A stretch of 6,094 nt of DNA from BMS3Bbin07 sp036244995 (GCA_036244995.1 BTTF01000109.1:1-6094), one strand, 5' to 3'. Positions 1 to 6,094 are shown, counted from the stretch's first letter. Notes: generated by a model from the sequence alone, not told the origin. Made by a program: numbers and translations.

Positions 1-19
1 AATTTTTTATACACAGACT

Positions 20-688
20 CTATATATCAATCTCCTGAGGAGACATATGTCTTATTATCTTTCCCTTGACCATATATACTACCATTTCAGCTACGTTGGT
101 GGCATGATCTGCTATGCGTTCAAGGTATTTTGATACATAACTTATCTTCATCGCCCTGTAAACGGTTGACGGATCCTGGGTCATTATGAACATCAGTTCT
201 TTCAACACCACATCATTGAGGTCATCCACCTCGTCATCACGCATTATTACATCCATGGCAAGCCTCTTGTCTTCATTTACAAAGGCATCAATGGCATCCC
301 TTACCATTCCCTGGGCAATCTCCCTCATCCTCGGGATATCTATGTAGGGTTTCAGGAGCGGTTCCTTGTTCAGTTCAAGCGCCCTCTCCGAAATATTTAC
401 GGCATTATCGGCAATACGTTCAAGGTCAGTGGTTATCTTCATTGCAGTGGTGATAAATCTAAGGTCCTTTCCCATCGGCTGTTTGAGTGCAATGAGTCTT
501 ATACACTCCTCGTCTATCCTTACGTCATAGGAGTTGATCTTATGGTCCGCCTCTATCACCTTGCGTGCCAACTCGGAGTTCCTCTCGGTAAGTGATTTTA
601 TGGATTCCCTGATGGAGGTCTCTACAAGGCCCGCCATCTGTAGTAACAACGTGTTAAGATGCTTCATCTCCTCTTCCCGTACCGGCAT
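20..688 (-). CDS. phoU: PhoU, phosphate transport/Pho regulon accessory regulator
   Basis: A 222-residue cytoplasmic helical protein. PhoU links the Pst transporter to the sensor kinase PhoR and keeps the Pho regulon off when phosphate is plentiful. It consists of two similar three-helix-bundle halves, each with a metal-binding E/DxxxD motif. Here these read LERIADNA (Glu90, Asp94) and LERIADHA (Glu190, Asp194), exactly 100 residues apart, which fits the family duplication; the length is near the usual 220-240. The start ATG (686-688) overlaps the pstB stop as TAATG, and GGAGG lies 8 nt upstream (697-701). A second ATG at codon 8 is possible, but this RBS fits the first better. It is the last gene of the pst operon. 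The stop TAG is at 20-22, and no terminator is visible in the remaining bases. Confidence 0.96.
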   Translation of the reverse strand: MPVREEEMKHLNTLLLQMAGLVETSIRESIKSLTERNSELARKVIEADHKINSYDVRIDEECIRLIALKQPMGKDLRFITTAMKITTDLERIADNAVNISERALELNKEPLLKPYIDIPRMREIAQGMVRDAIDAFVNEDKRLAMDVIMRDDEVDDLNDVVLKELMFIMTQDPSTVYRAMKISYVSKYLERIADHATNVAEMVVYMVKGKIIRHMSPQEIDI

Positions 689-1452
689 TATCCAAACCTC
701 CCTGTTATATAGTCTTCCGTCAATTTCTGAGAGGGATTTGTAAAGATTTTATCAGTTCTGTCGAATTCTATCAACTCACCAAGCATCAGAAACCCCGTCC
801 AGTCCGAAATCCTTGCCGCCTGCTGCATGTTGTGGGTGACTATGATGATCGTTATCTCCCGCTTCAGGTTTACGGCAAGTTCTTCTATTTTAGCAGTTGA
901 GATGGGGTCAAGTGCAGATGTTGGTTCATCAAACAGAAGCACTTCAGGTTTCACAGCAAGCGCCCTCGCTATAACGAGTCTCTGCTGCTGGCCGCCGGAC
1001 AGGGTATAGGCGCTTGAATGGAGTTTGTCCTTGACCTCATCCCAGAGCGCTGCATGTCTGAGCGCCTGCTCAACGTATTCAGATAGCTCCGTCCTGGTTT
1101 TTACTCCCCTGAGTTTCAGGCCGTAGGCTATGTTGTCAAATATACTCATGGGAAAGGGTGTGGGTTTCTGAAACACCATGCCGATGCGGCTCCTGAGATC
1201 AATCAGGTCAATATTCTTTGAGAGGATATCCATGTCATTGAAGATAATCTCTCCTTCATACTTGTTGCCCGGATAGAGGTCATGCATTCTGTTAAAACAC
1301 CTCAGCAGCGTGGTCTTTCCACAACCGGAGGGCCCGATAAGGGCTATAACGTTATTCTTATATGCCGGCAAGGAGATCTCTTTCAGGGCATGTGTTCCGC
1401 CTGAGTAGTAAAAATCAAGCCTCTTGACTTCAATTTCAACAGTGTCGCTCAT
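688..1452 (-). CDS. pstB: PstB, phosphate ABC transporter ATP-binding protein
   Basis: The ATPase subunit of the PstSCAB high-affinity phosphate importer, 254 residues from the chosen start, the typical PstB length. Visible motifs are Walker A GPSGCGKT (residues 40-47), the Q-loop in VFQKPTPF (Gln95), the ABC signature LSGGQQQ (151-157), Walker B VLLFDE with catalytic Glu176, the D-loop SALD, and the H-loop VTHNMQQA (His207). The C-terminus DYITGRFG is a PstB hallmark. The frame is open up to 1539, but the ATG at 1450-1452 is preferred. It overlaps the pstA stop as ATGA, has GGAGG at 1464-1468, and gives a protein beginning MSDTVEIEV that aligns with normal PstB N-termini. The longer version would only append the reversed-frame shadow of the PstA C-terminus. 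Confidence 0.97.
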   Translation of the reverse strand: MSDTVEIEVKRLDFYYSGGTHALKEISLPAYKNNVIALIGPSGCGKTTLLRCFNRMHDLYPGNKYEGEIIFNDMDILSKNIDLIDLRSRIGMVFQKPTPFPMSIFDNIAYGLKLRGVKTRTELSEYVEQALRHAALWDEVKDKLHSSAYTLSGGQQQRLVIARALAVKPEVLLFDEPTSALDPISTAKIEELAVNLKREITIIIVTHNMQQAARISDWTGFLMLGELIEFDRTDKIFTNPSQKLTEDYITGRFG

Positions 1453-2294
1453 CTTTTCCCATACCTCCATCTGATTATCAATCTGCCCAGGATCGTCAGC
1501 ATCAGTATAAATACTGTTATCATGAGAGATGCAGCCCATGCCTGTGCATGCCAGCTGTCATAAGGGCCCATCGCGTACTGAAATATGCTTACTGTAAGTG
1601 AAGCTATCGGCTCATTCATATTTGTAGAGAAATAGGAGTTGTTAAAAGATGTAAAAAGCAGCGGCGCTGTCTCTCCGGCAACCCTGGCAATTGAAAGCAA
1701 TATACCTGTAAAGATTCCGGCGGCGGCCCCCCTGTAGACCACCTGGGTAATCACCTTGTAATAAGGAGCCCCCAGGGCAAAGGCGGCCTCCCTGAGTGTC
1801 CATGGCACAAGGGAGAGCATATCCTCCGTGGTTCTCAGGACAACGGGGATCATTATTATTGCAAGGGCCACGGCCCCTGCCCAACCGTTGAAGTGACCAA
1901 CGGGCTTTACGAGTATTGCGTATATAAATGTCCCGATTACAATGGAGGGAACGCTGACCATTATATCGGAGAGGACGCTTATCACCCTTGCCACCTTACT
2001 GCCCCGGGCATACTCTGCAAGGAATGTCCCGCCAAGCACACCTACAGGGACACCGATAAGGGTGGCAAAAAAGGTTATCATTAATTGTCCCACAAAGGCA
2101 TTTCTCAGCCCCCCTCCCGCCATACCCGGCGGGACCGGGTCATTGAGGAACAGGGCCGGGTTGAGCGCCTCGATTCCTTTTATCAGGACATCACCAAGGA
2201 TAAAGACAAGCCAGAAAAGACCGAGCAGGGCGGCAAGCGTACTCAGAGAGAGGGCAATAAAGCTCTCGATCTTCCTTTTTCTTTCCGTTGTCAC
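1449..2294 (-). CDS. pstA: PstA, phosphate ABC transporter permease
   Basis: One of the two inner-membrane permease subunits of the Pst importer, 281 residues. Six hydrophobic stretches are visible, at about residues 14-38, 65-92, 103-129, 137-155, 189-205 and 251-275. The ABC-permease EAA loop that docks on PstB is at about 168-195 (REAAFALGAP..., ending before GIFTGILLSIAR), followed by the typical RVAGETAPLL. The start codon is GTG (2292-2294), overlapping the pstC stop as GTGA; an excellent Shine-Dalgarno AGGAGG (2303-2308) lies 8 nt upstream inside pstC. The stop TGA overlaps the pstB ATG. These overlaps suggest coupled translation and fixed stoichiometry with PstC and PstB. Confidence 0.96.
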   Translation of the reverse strand: MTTERKRKIESFIALSLSTLAALLGLFWLVFILGDVLIKGIEALNPALFLNDPVPPGMAGGGLRNAFVGQLMITFFATLIGVPVGVLGGTFLAEYARGSKVARVISVLSDIMVSVPSIVIGTFIYAILVKPVGHFNGWAGAVALAIIMIPVVLRTTEDMLSLVPWTLREAAFALGAPYYKVITQVVYRGAAAGIFTGILLSIARVAGETAPLLFTSFNNSYFSTNMNEPIASLTVSIFQYAMGPYDSWHAQAWAASLMITVFILMLTILGRLIIRWRYGKR

Positions 2295-3232
2295 CTCGAA
2301 AACCTCCTTTCAGCCCTCAGGAGAAAGAACTTTGCAATGGCCAGGGTTATAAAGCTCAGCACAAAGAGTATCAGTGCCAGGTAAAAGAGGGATGCAAGGT
2401 ATATATCCGAATCCGCCTCTGTAAATTCATTTGCAAGGGTGACTGTGATTGTTGCTGCGGCATCAAGGAGTGATGTGGTTATCTGATGGTTATTACCAAG
2501 CACAAAGGCAACTGCCATTGTCTCCCCAAGCGCCCTTCCAAGAGAAAGCACTATACCTCCAAAAACACCTAACTTGGAATAGGGGATAACAACGTTTTTT
2601 ACCACTTCCCATTTTGTAGCACCGAGGGCGTAAGCAGATTCCTTTACAACCTCCGGCGTAAGGTTAAAGGCATCCCTTGATATGCTTGCCGTAAAGGGAA
2701 TAATCATGATGCTAAGGATGATTCCGGCTGTCAGAAGATCAATGCCCATGGGTGTGCCTTCAAAGAGTATCCCTATGAGGGGTATATGCCCTAAAGTGCT
2801 CTGGAGTGCCGGCTCTATATAGTCTGCCATTATGGGGGCAAGGATAAAGAGTCCCCACATGCCGTAGATGATGCTCGGTATTGCGGCAAGGAGCTCAATG
2901 GCAATGCCTATCGGCGACTTGAGAAAGTCCGGAGCAATTTCAGTTATAAATACCGCTATACCGATTGCTACAGGTATGGCTATAAAGAGGGATATGGCAG
3001 TTGCTATTGCCGTACCGTACAGGGATGTTGCCGCCCCGAAAGACTCCTTTACAGGGTTCCAGTCCGTCGAGGTCAGGAACTTCAGCACACCAAATTTTTC
3101 TATGGCAGGGGATGACTCCGTGAATAATACATACAGTATTCCAATGATAAATACAACAACGGACAGGGATGCCAGGCCGGTGATAATTGAGAATGTTATA
3201 TCGATCGGATTTTTTCTGAAAAGTACCGGCAA
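2291..3232 (-). CDS. pstC: PstC, phosphate ABC transporter permease
   Basis: The partner permease of PstA, 313 residues. Six likely membrane segments are at about residues 12-37, 69-97, 108-133, 163-183, 221-246 and 278-304. The EAA-loop signature is KESAYALGATKWEVV (about 197-211), and SLGRALGETMAVAFVLG follows, a PstC-type motif. The start is a TTG (3230-3232), the first possible start in frame, because an in-frame TAA lies only two codons upstream. A purine-rich GGAGGAGAG Shine-Dalgarno (GGAGG at 3244-3248) precedes it at the long spacing of 11 nt, so initiation may be weaker than for pstS. It is separated from pstS by 118 bp holding a large stem-loop, and overlaps pstA at its 3' end. Confidence 0.95.
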   Translation of the reverse strand: MPVLFRKNPIDITFSIITGLASLSVVVFIIGILYVLFTESSPAIEKFGVLKFLTSTDWNPVKESFGAATSLYGTAIATAISLFIAIPVAIGIAVFITEIAPDFLKSPIGIAIELLAAIPSIIYGMWGLFILAPIMADYIEPALQSTLGHIPLIGILFEGTPMGIDLLTAGIILSIMIIPFTASISRDAFNLTPEVVKESAYALGATKWEVVKNVVIPYSKLGVFGGIVLSLGRALGETMAVAFVLGNNHQITTSLLDAAATITVTLANEFTEADSDIYLASLFYLALILFVLSFITLAIAKFFLLRAERRFSR

Positions 3233-3265
3233 CTTTTATCTCTCCTCCAAGTTATCAATGAAAGC

Positions 3266-3320
3266 AAGGAAACAGGGCCGGGTATCAAGTATTACGACAG
3301 ACACCCAGCCCTGTTTCCTT
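3266..3320 (-). other. 21-bp intercistronic stem-loop between pstS and pstC
   Basis: The arms 3266-3278 and 3308-3320 are perfect 13-bp inverted complements (AAGGAAACAGGGC and GCCCTGTTTCCTT). In minus-strand RNA the pairing continues inward to 3286/3300 with two G-U wobbles (3279/3307 and 3284/3302), giving 21 pairs and a 13-nt loop. On the plus strand those two positions would be C-A mismatches, so the structure fits the pst mRNA. No clean U-tract follows, so it is not a standard terminator. By analogy with other periplasmic-binding-protein operons it may protect the upstream pstS mRNA or reduce read-through into pstC. A small hairpin (AAAGC, loop ATTAT, GCTTT; 3336-3350) sits directly after the pstS stop. 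The role is inference; the pairing is direct observation. Confidence 0.8.
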
Positions 3321-3350
3321 AAATATTCTTTAAATAAAGCATTATGCTTT

Positions 3351-4361
3351 TCAATAAATTCCCTGCGCCTTCCAGTACTTTCTGATCTTGTCCTTTAACG
3401 GCTCGGGTAATGGTATATAAACGAGACTTTTGGCAGTATCATCGCCATTTCTGAATGCCCAGTCAAAAAACTTGACAACCTTGGGGTTTGACTCTTTCTT
3501 CTCCTTTGCAAGGAGTATAAATGTGGCACCCGATATAGGCCATGCATTTTTGCCGGGGGCGTTGGTGAGCCAGAGATAGAAATTCTTCTTCGGTTCAAAA
3601 TCCCCTGAGGCTGCTGCATCCTGAAAGCTCTCAAAGCTCGGCTTAACAAAGTTGCCGGAGGGGTTTTTCAGTAGCGTATATGCAAGCTTGTTCTGCTTTG
3701 CATAGGCAAACTCAACATATCCAATGGAGCGCTTAACCCTTTTCACATAGTTTGCCACTCCTTCGTTACCCTTGCCGCCTATACCGACAGGCCATTTAAC
3801 CGCCTTTCCCGCACCGACCTTCTCCTTCCATTCAGGACATACCCCACTGAGATATGTAGTGAATATTGCGGTTGTGCCCGAACCGTCAGACCTGTGAACA
3901 ACCGTAATCTTTTTGTGTTTAAGCGGCGCTGTTGGATTCAATTCCTTTATTTTTCTGTTGTTCCAGTATTTTATATCACCAAGGAATATCTTGCATATAG
4001 CCTCTGAATCAAGCTTAAGCTCGCCCGCCTTTATTCCCGGTATATTGACCACAGGAACAACTCCGCCAATCACGGCAGGAAACTGCATCAGATTCTCTTT
4101 TTCAAGTTTCTCAGGCATCAATGGAGCATCAGAGGCGCCAAAATCAACTGTCCTGTTTACAATCTGCCTGACACCGCCTCCCGAGCCTATGGACTGGTAA
4201 TTAAGTCTTATGCCCGTGGCCTTGTTATATTTGTATCCCCATGCAGAATAAACAGGATAGGGAAAAGAGGCGCCTGCACCATTAAGCGTCTCTGCCGCTC
4301 CGGCAATGCCAAATGAAAAGATAAGTGTAATTGCTGCTACCAGCGTTAAAATAGTCTTCAT
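3351..4361 (-). CDS. pstS: PstS, periplasmic phosphate-binding protein
   Basis: The substrate-binding protein that captures inorganic phosphate and delivers it to PstC/PstA, 336 residues. An N-terminal Sec signal peptide is clear: Lys2, then a hydrophobic core (about 4-20) and an AGAA cleavage region near residues 20-23, giving a mature start near ETLNGAGASFP, as in other PstS proteins. Family phosphate-contact segments are GAGASFP (Ser32, Phe33), SIGSGGG (58-63), DFGASDAP (Asp78) and HRSDGSGTT (Arg157, Ser161, Gly162, Thr163). There is no lipobox cysteine, so it should be a soluble periplasmic protein. The ATG is preceded by TAAGGAGG. Two arrays of Pho-box-like repeats lie upstream, so phosphate-starvation control is very likely. 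The hairpin downstream may raise PstS yield over the permeases. Confidence 0.97.
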   Translation of the reverse strand: MKTILTLVAAITLIFSFGIAGAAETLNGAGASFPYPVYSAWGYKYNKATGIRLNYQSIGSGGGVRQIVNRTVDFGASDAPLMPEKLEKENLMQFPAVIGGVVPVVNIPGIKAGELKLDSEAICKIFLGDIKYWNNRKIKELNPTAPLKHKKITVVHRSDGSGTTAIFTTYLSGVCPEWKEKVGAGKAVKWPVGIGGKGNEGVANYVKRVKRSIGYVEFAYAKQNKLAYTLLKNPSGNFVKPSFESFQDAAASGDFEPKKNFYLWLTNAPGKNAWPISGATFILLAKEKKESNPKVVKFFDWAFRNGDDTAKSLVYIPLPEPLKDKIRKYWKAQGIY

Positions 4362-4365
4362 ATAT

Positions 4366-4373
4366 CCTCCTTA
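4366..4373 (-). promoter_or_regulatory. Strong Shine-Dalgarno for pstS
   Basis: TAAGGAGG on the minus strand is complementary to the 16S rRNA 3' end and sits 4 nt before the pstS ATG, a slightly tight spacing. It is the closest match to the consensus among the operon's ribosome binding sites, fitting a binding protein needed in excess. Confidence 0.85.
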
Positions 4374-4392
4374 GTAATTTTACTTCTCTTAT

Positions 4393-4431
4393 GTTACAGC
4401 AATGTTACAAAACTGTTACAGTTCTGTTAAA
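4393..4431 (-). promoter_or_regulatory. Proximal Pho box array: four 11-bp direct repeats upstream of pstS
   Basis: Read in the direction of pstS, four hexamers TTTAAC, TGTAAC, TGTAAC, TGTAAC recur exactly every 11 bp; on the plus strand they begin at 4426, 4415, 4404 and 4393. Most units fit the form CTGTAACAnnn. PhoB-type OmpR-family regulators bind tandem 11-bp half-sites (TGTCA-like in enterobacteria), so this is a strong candidate Pho box, in the same orientation as in E. coli. TAAAAT (4377-4382) lies 10 bp downstream, the classical Pho-box to -10 distance, though the resulting start would fall in the Shine-Dalgarno. TAACAT (4391-4396) is an alternative -10. Binding itself is inferred. 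Confidence 0.8.
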
Positions 4432-4456
4432 AAGACCTTACTTGCTTCCTGCTCAT
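4427..4456 (-). CDS. Possible 9-codon leader ORF upstream of pstS
   Basis: ATG at 4454-4456 opens a nine-codon frame reading MSRKQVRSF, stopping at TAA (4427-4429). It is preceded by GGAGGTGA (4460-4467), an 8-nt match to the anti-Shine-Dalgarno with GGAGG 6 nt from the ATG, which is as strong as any RBS of the real genes. It lies downstream of the distal promoter candidate, and its stop lies in the outermost repeat of the proximal Pho box array. I recognise no homologue. Three of the nine residues are basic, but there is no run of one amino acid as in classical attenuator peptides. It may be a translated leader or a chance RBS-ATG pair; only the strong RBS and position support it. Confidence 0.35.
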   Translation of the reverse strand: MSRKQVRSF

Positions 4457-4480
4457 ATCTCACCTCCCTGAAAAAAGAAT

Positions 4481-4531
4481 ATTATAGATATTAGCATCTG
4501 CGTGTTACGGTAATATTACAGGCACGTTAAT
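4481..4531 (-). promoter_or_regulatory. Distal Pho box array with -10 element (candidate pst promoter)
   Basis: A second, shorter array has three hexamers at exact 11-bp steps; in gene direction they are TTAAC-type (4526-4531, ATTAAC), TGTAAT (4515-4520) and CGTAAC (4504-4509). TAATAT (4488-4493) follows after 10 bp, the E. coli Pho-promoter spacing. A perfect TATAAT (4481-4486) follows after 17 bp, so the last repeat would occupy the -35 position of a standard sigma-70 promoter. Transcription would start at about 4474-4481, upstream of the small ORF and the proximal array. The match to the other array in unit, spacing and orientation makes chance unlikely; which -10 is used is not known. Confidence 0.65.
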
Positions 4532-4561
4532 TTTTCAGGAACCCTGCCGCCTGGAGGGGAC

Positions 4562-4606
4562 AAAAAAAATCCCCACCCCTTCCCTGAGAAGGGAAAGTGC
4601 GGGGAT
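4562..4606 (-). terminator. Intrinsic terminator of the alkaline phosphatase gene
   Basis: In minus-strand RNA, 4591-4606 pairs with 4569-4584 as a 16-pair stem containing two G-U wobbles and one G-A mismatch, with a 6-nt loop (4585-4590), followed directly by eight U (4562-4569). It lies 45 nt after the phosphatase stop. The two wobbles would be mismatches on the opposite strand, and the U-tract is on the minus side, so it acts on phosphatase transcripts and separates them from the pst promoters. Confidence 0.88.
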
Positions 4607-4651
4607 ACAATTATCACAGTTCAATCCGTTTTGTACTCAACAGACACGGAA

Positions 4652-4897
4652 CTATCTTCTGCCTTTTCCATGTTCTCCGCTATGTTCAACATGTCCCGAC
4701 TTCTTTAATGCCTCAGCAATGACATGATAAATTACATTCTGCTCCTGGACACCGTGCAGCAGACTTGCGCCGGGGCCTCCGGCATAGGTTGCAACGTCCT
4801 CACCGGCATGTGTCTCGCTGTGTTTGGGAATTGTTGCCTCCTGCCTGTAATCGGGTCCCGCGGTATCCACACCGGCAAGGTCAGGCCTGTCTCCCGG
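4652..4897 (-). pseudogene. phoA: Alkaline phosphatase segment 3 (C-terminal)
   Basis: The third frame supplies PGDRPDLAGVDT, then HSETHAGEDVA with the last zinc-ligand His (4808-4810) and the usual C-terminal QNVIYHVIAEAL, ending at TAG (4652-4654). It has 81 authentic residues. The frame is open up to 4948, but codons before 4897 are a shadow of segment 2. Confidence 0.8.
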
Positions 4898-5129
4898 GAT
4901 TGGCATAGCCAAGAGTAGTGTACGGAAGGCCGTTGGAGTCCGTTGCATAATCCGTCAAGGGCTCTCCCCGGCTGTCGTTGCCGATGACTTTACCCAGGAT
5001 GTTGTTTCCACGGGTCGGATAACCTGCCATAGTGAATACATGACTATGGTCTGCGGTAACTATAACCAGGGTATTTTTCAGATTGATCTTTTGCATTGCC
5101 GTCCTGATTGCATTAGAGAATTCGATAGT
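4881..5129 (-). pseudogene. phoA: Alkaline phosphatase segment 2 (middle)
   Basis: This frame resumes the protein with TIEFSNAIRTAMQ (from 5129) and carries TADHSH, with metal ligands Asp (5049-5051) and His (5046-5048). It contains 77 authentic residues to GYAN (4899), then PGRQA and a stop at 4881-4883. The first ATG in the piece (5094-5096) is an internal methionine. Confidence 0.8.
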
Positions 5130-6094
5130 TTTCCCTCAGGGCACGGAAGGCATTGCCGGCATGGTGGGCATGGTCGATCCGGCCTCCTTCAACCATCAGG
5201 AAAAAGCCTTTTTTATTCCTTGAAAGGATATCAATGGCCTTTGAGGTCATCTCGCTTAGAGAAGGTTCTCCGGCAGCATCTCCGGGACGGTCGTACTCAT
5301 ACTTCATATGAGAGGGTTCAAATAATCCAAGCAGGTGTTCTGTATTGTCAGGGTCAACGGCATTAAACCCGGTTTCATTCCAGACATAAGCTGAAAAGGG
5401 ATATTTCTCCTGCCACTCTTCCGCCAGATAACGGCCATCATCCCTCTCGCCTGTCCTGTCCGGATACTCGGGGTCTGACATACTTCTGGGCAGGAAGCTG
5501 CGGCGGCCACCACCAAGCACAACCTCTATACCGTCTCCATAGGGAAACTCTATCAATTGACGGGCGATATCCGGAAAATCAGCCGCCTTTGCATCAGCGG
5601 GTAGGTCATGGTCATCTTCCCAGTTGCGCTCAGGACTATGCGCATAGGTCGCAGCCGGGGTTGCATGGGTTATGCGGGTTGTAGTTACCACGCCCGTTGA
5701 CATCCCTGCTTTCTCCGCTATCTCAAGTATTGTGGTCAGTTCATTCCCTGAAACAGTAGTGTAATCACCGCGTATAACATTCTGGTTAACGGCTATAAGG
5801 CCTGCCTTTGTCTTTACGCCAGTCACCATTGCCGTCATGGCCCCTGCTGAATCAGGTACCTGCTGGTTGGTATTGTAGGTCTTTGAAAGCGCCACATAAG
5901 GCAGCCGTTCAAAGCTCAGCAGATTCTCTTCACCGGTTCCTCCCTTCATCTGCCCCTCAAGGATTCGGGCGGCAGTGACAGTTGAAACACCCATTCCATC
6001 GCCGATAAAGAGGATTACATTCCTTGCACGTCTGTTAACGGGCTTCAGCCTTTTAGCGGCCTCAACAGCCTTTTGTCCATCCTCAAACCATTGC
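5113..6094 (-). pseudogene. phoA: Alkaline phosphatase segment 1 (N-terminal two thirds, 5' end outside window)
   Basis: This open frame enters from beyond the window and holds 321 authentic residues (to 5131), carrying the metal-ligand Asp of GDGMG, the Ser nucleophile, HATPAA, the active-site Arg and VEGGRIDHAHHAGN. After the extra A it adds NYRIL and stops at 5113-5115. A product made only from this piece lacks the TADH and ETHAG metal ligands and should be inactive. An ATG at 5992-5994 lies inside the GDGMG motif and is not a real start. Confidence 0.85.

Larger units (their letters stand above)
4652..6094 (-). pseudogene. phoA: PhoA-family alkaline phosphatase, 5'-partial, broken by two frameshifts
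   Basis: A periplasmic metal-dependent phosphomonoesterase (alkaline phosphatase family PF00245). About 479 residues are visible, and the signal peptide lies outside the window. Matching E. coli PhoA numbering by motif: Asp51 in FIGDGMG, nucleophile Ser102 in PDSAGAM (codon 5848-5850), Thr155 in HATPAA, Arg166 (5626-5628), Glu322/Asp327/His331 in VEGGRIDHAHHAGN, Asp369/His370 in TADHSH, and His412 in SETHAGED. His replaces E. coli Asp153 and Lys328, the arrangement of animal-type enzymes. The gene runs through three frames: one extra base in the A-run at 5129-5132, then apparently two bases lost at 4898/4899 within GYAN-PG. Everything else is intact, so it is either a very recent pseudogene or carries sequencing errors. 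It ends before a terminator, upstream of pstS. Confidence 0.88.

Noticed and set aside
1..19. Operon terminator after phoU
   Set aside because: On the minus strand this stretch has an A-run rather than a U-tract and no stem; any terminator must lie outside the window.
1453..1539. Longer PstB starting at 1539 with 29 extra residues
   Set aside because: The extension lies wholly inside the pstA coding region, has no similarity to PstB N-termini, and a better start (ATGA overlap with an upstream GGAGG) exists at 1452.
2868..3398. 176-codon plus-strand frame opposite pstC and the pstS end
   Set aside because: It is antisense to well-supported genes, has no recognisable domain or RBS context, and crosses the intercistronic hairpin; it is a shadow frame. 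The other plus-strand frames (for example 1942-2352, 3913-4200 and 5040-5366) are rejected for the same reason.
4393..4531. CRISPR or satellite-like repeat
   Set aside because: The units are 11 bp with only about six conserved positions and there are no spacers of constant length; promoter position and orientation fit transcription-factor half-sites.
4557..4574. Alternative hairpin GGGGA/TCCCC around the A-run, as an antiterminator or plus-strand terminator
   Set aside because: It is only about five pairs with a homopolymer loop, and is much weaker than the 16-pair terminator sharing one arm; no plus-strand gene ends there.
4881..5133. Programmed ribosomal frameshifting in the alkaline phosphatase
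   Set aside because: Two independent shifts would be needed. In the zero frame the first site reads AGG GAA AAC and does not form an X XXY YYZ heptamer; the second has no slippery run. PhoA enzymes are not known to use recoding.

Overview
The window is a phosphate-acquisition locus with every gene on the minus strand. In transcription order (high to low coordinates) it holds a PhoA-family alkaline phosphatase gene whose 5' end lies beyond the window, a terminator, a compact regulatory interval, and then a complete pstS-pstC-pstA-pstB-phoU operon in the classical enterobacterial order. PstS carries a Sec signal peptide and the phosphatase family is periplasmic, so a Gram-negative host is likely. 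Base composition is roughly balanced, and GTG and TTG starts are used. The protein sequences do not look enterobacterial; Desulfobacterota or Nitrospirota would be my guess, but this is weak inference.

Region by region: 4652-6094 is the alkaline phosphatase, with all catalytic and metal-ligand motifs recognisable but spread over three reading frames by two small indels (near 5129-5132 and 4898-4899). At 4562-4606 is a strong intrinsic terminator for it. The interval 4366-4531 holds two separate arrays of 11-bp direct repeats that look like Pho boxes (three units at 4504-4531, four at 4393-4431), consensus-like -10 elements, and between the arrays a nine-codon ORF with a strong ribosome binding site whose stop codon falls in the proximal array. 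PstS (3351-4361) is followed by a 21-bp intercistronic stem-loop (3266-3320), then pstC, pstA, pstB and phoU. From pstC on, each start overlaps the previous stop (GTGA, ATGA, TAATG), implying translational coupling. Only 19 bases remain after phoU and show no terminator.

How the genes work together: under phosphate limitation the phosphatase would release phosphate from organic esters in the periplasm. PstS would capture it, PstC/PstA form the membrane channel and PstB hydrolyses ATP. PhoU couples the transporter to the PhoR/PhoB-type two-component system that would read the Pho boxes; that pair is not in the window. I found no novel defence system, mobile element, CRISPR array or RNA gene. 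What deserves a second look is the broken phosphatase gene, the doubled Pho-box architecture with its small ORF, and the long hairpin between pstS and pstC.
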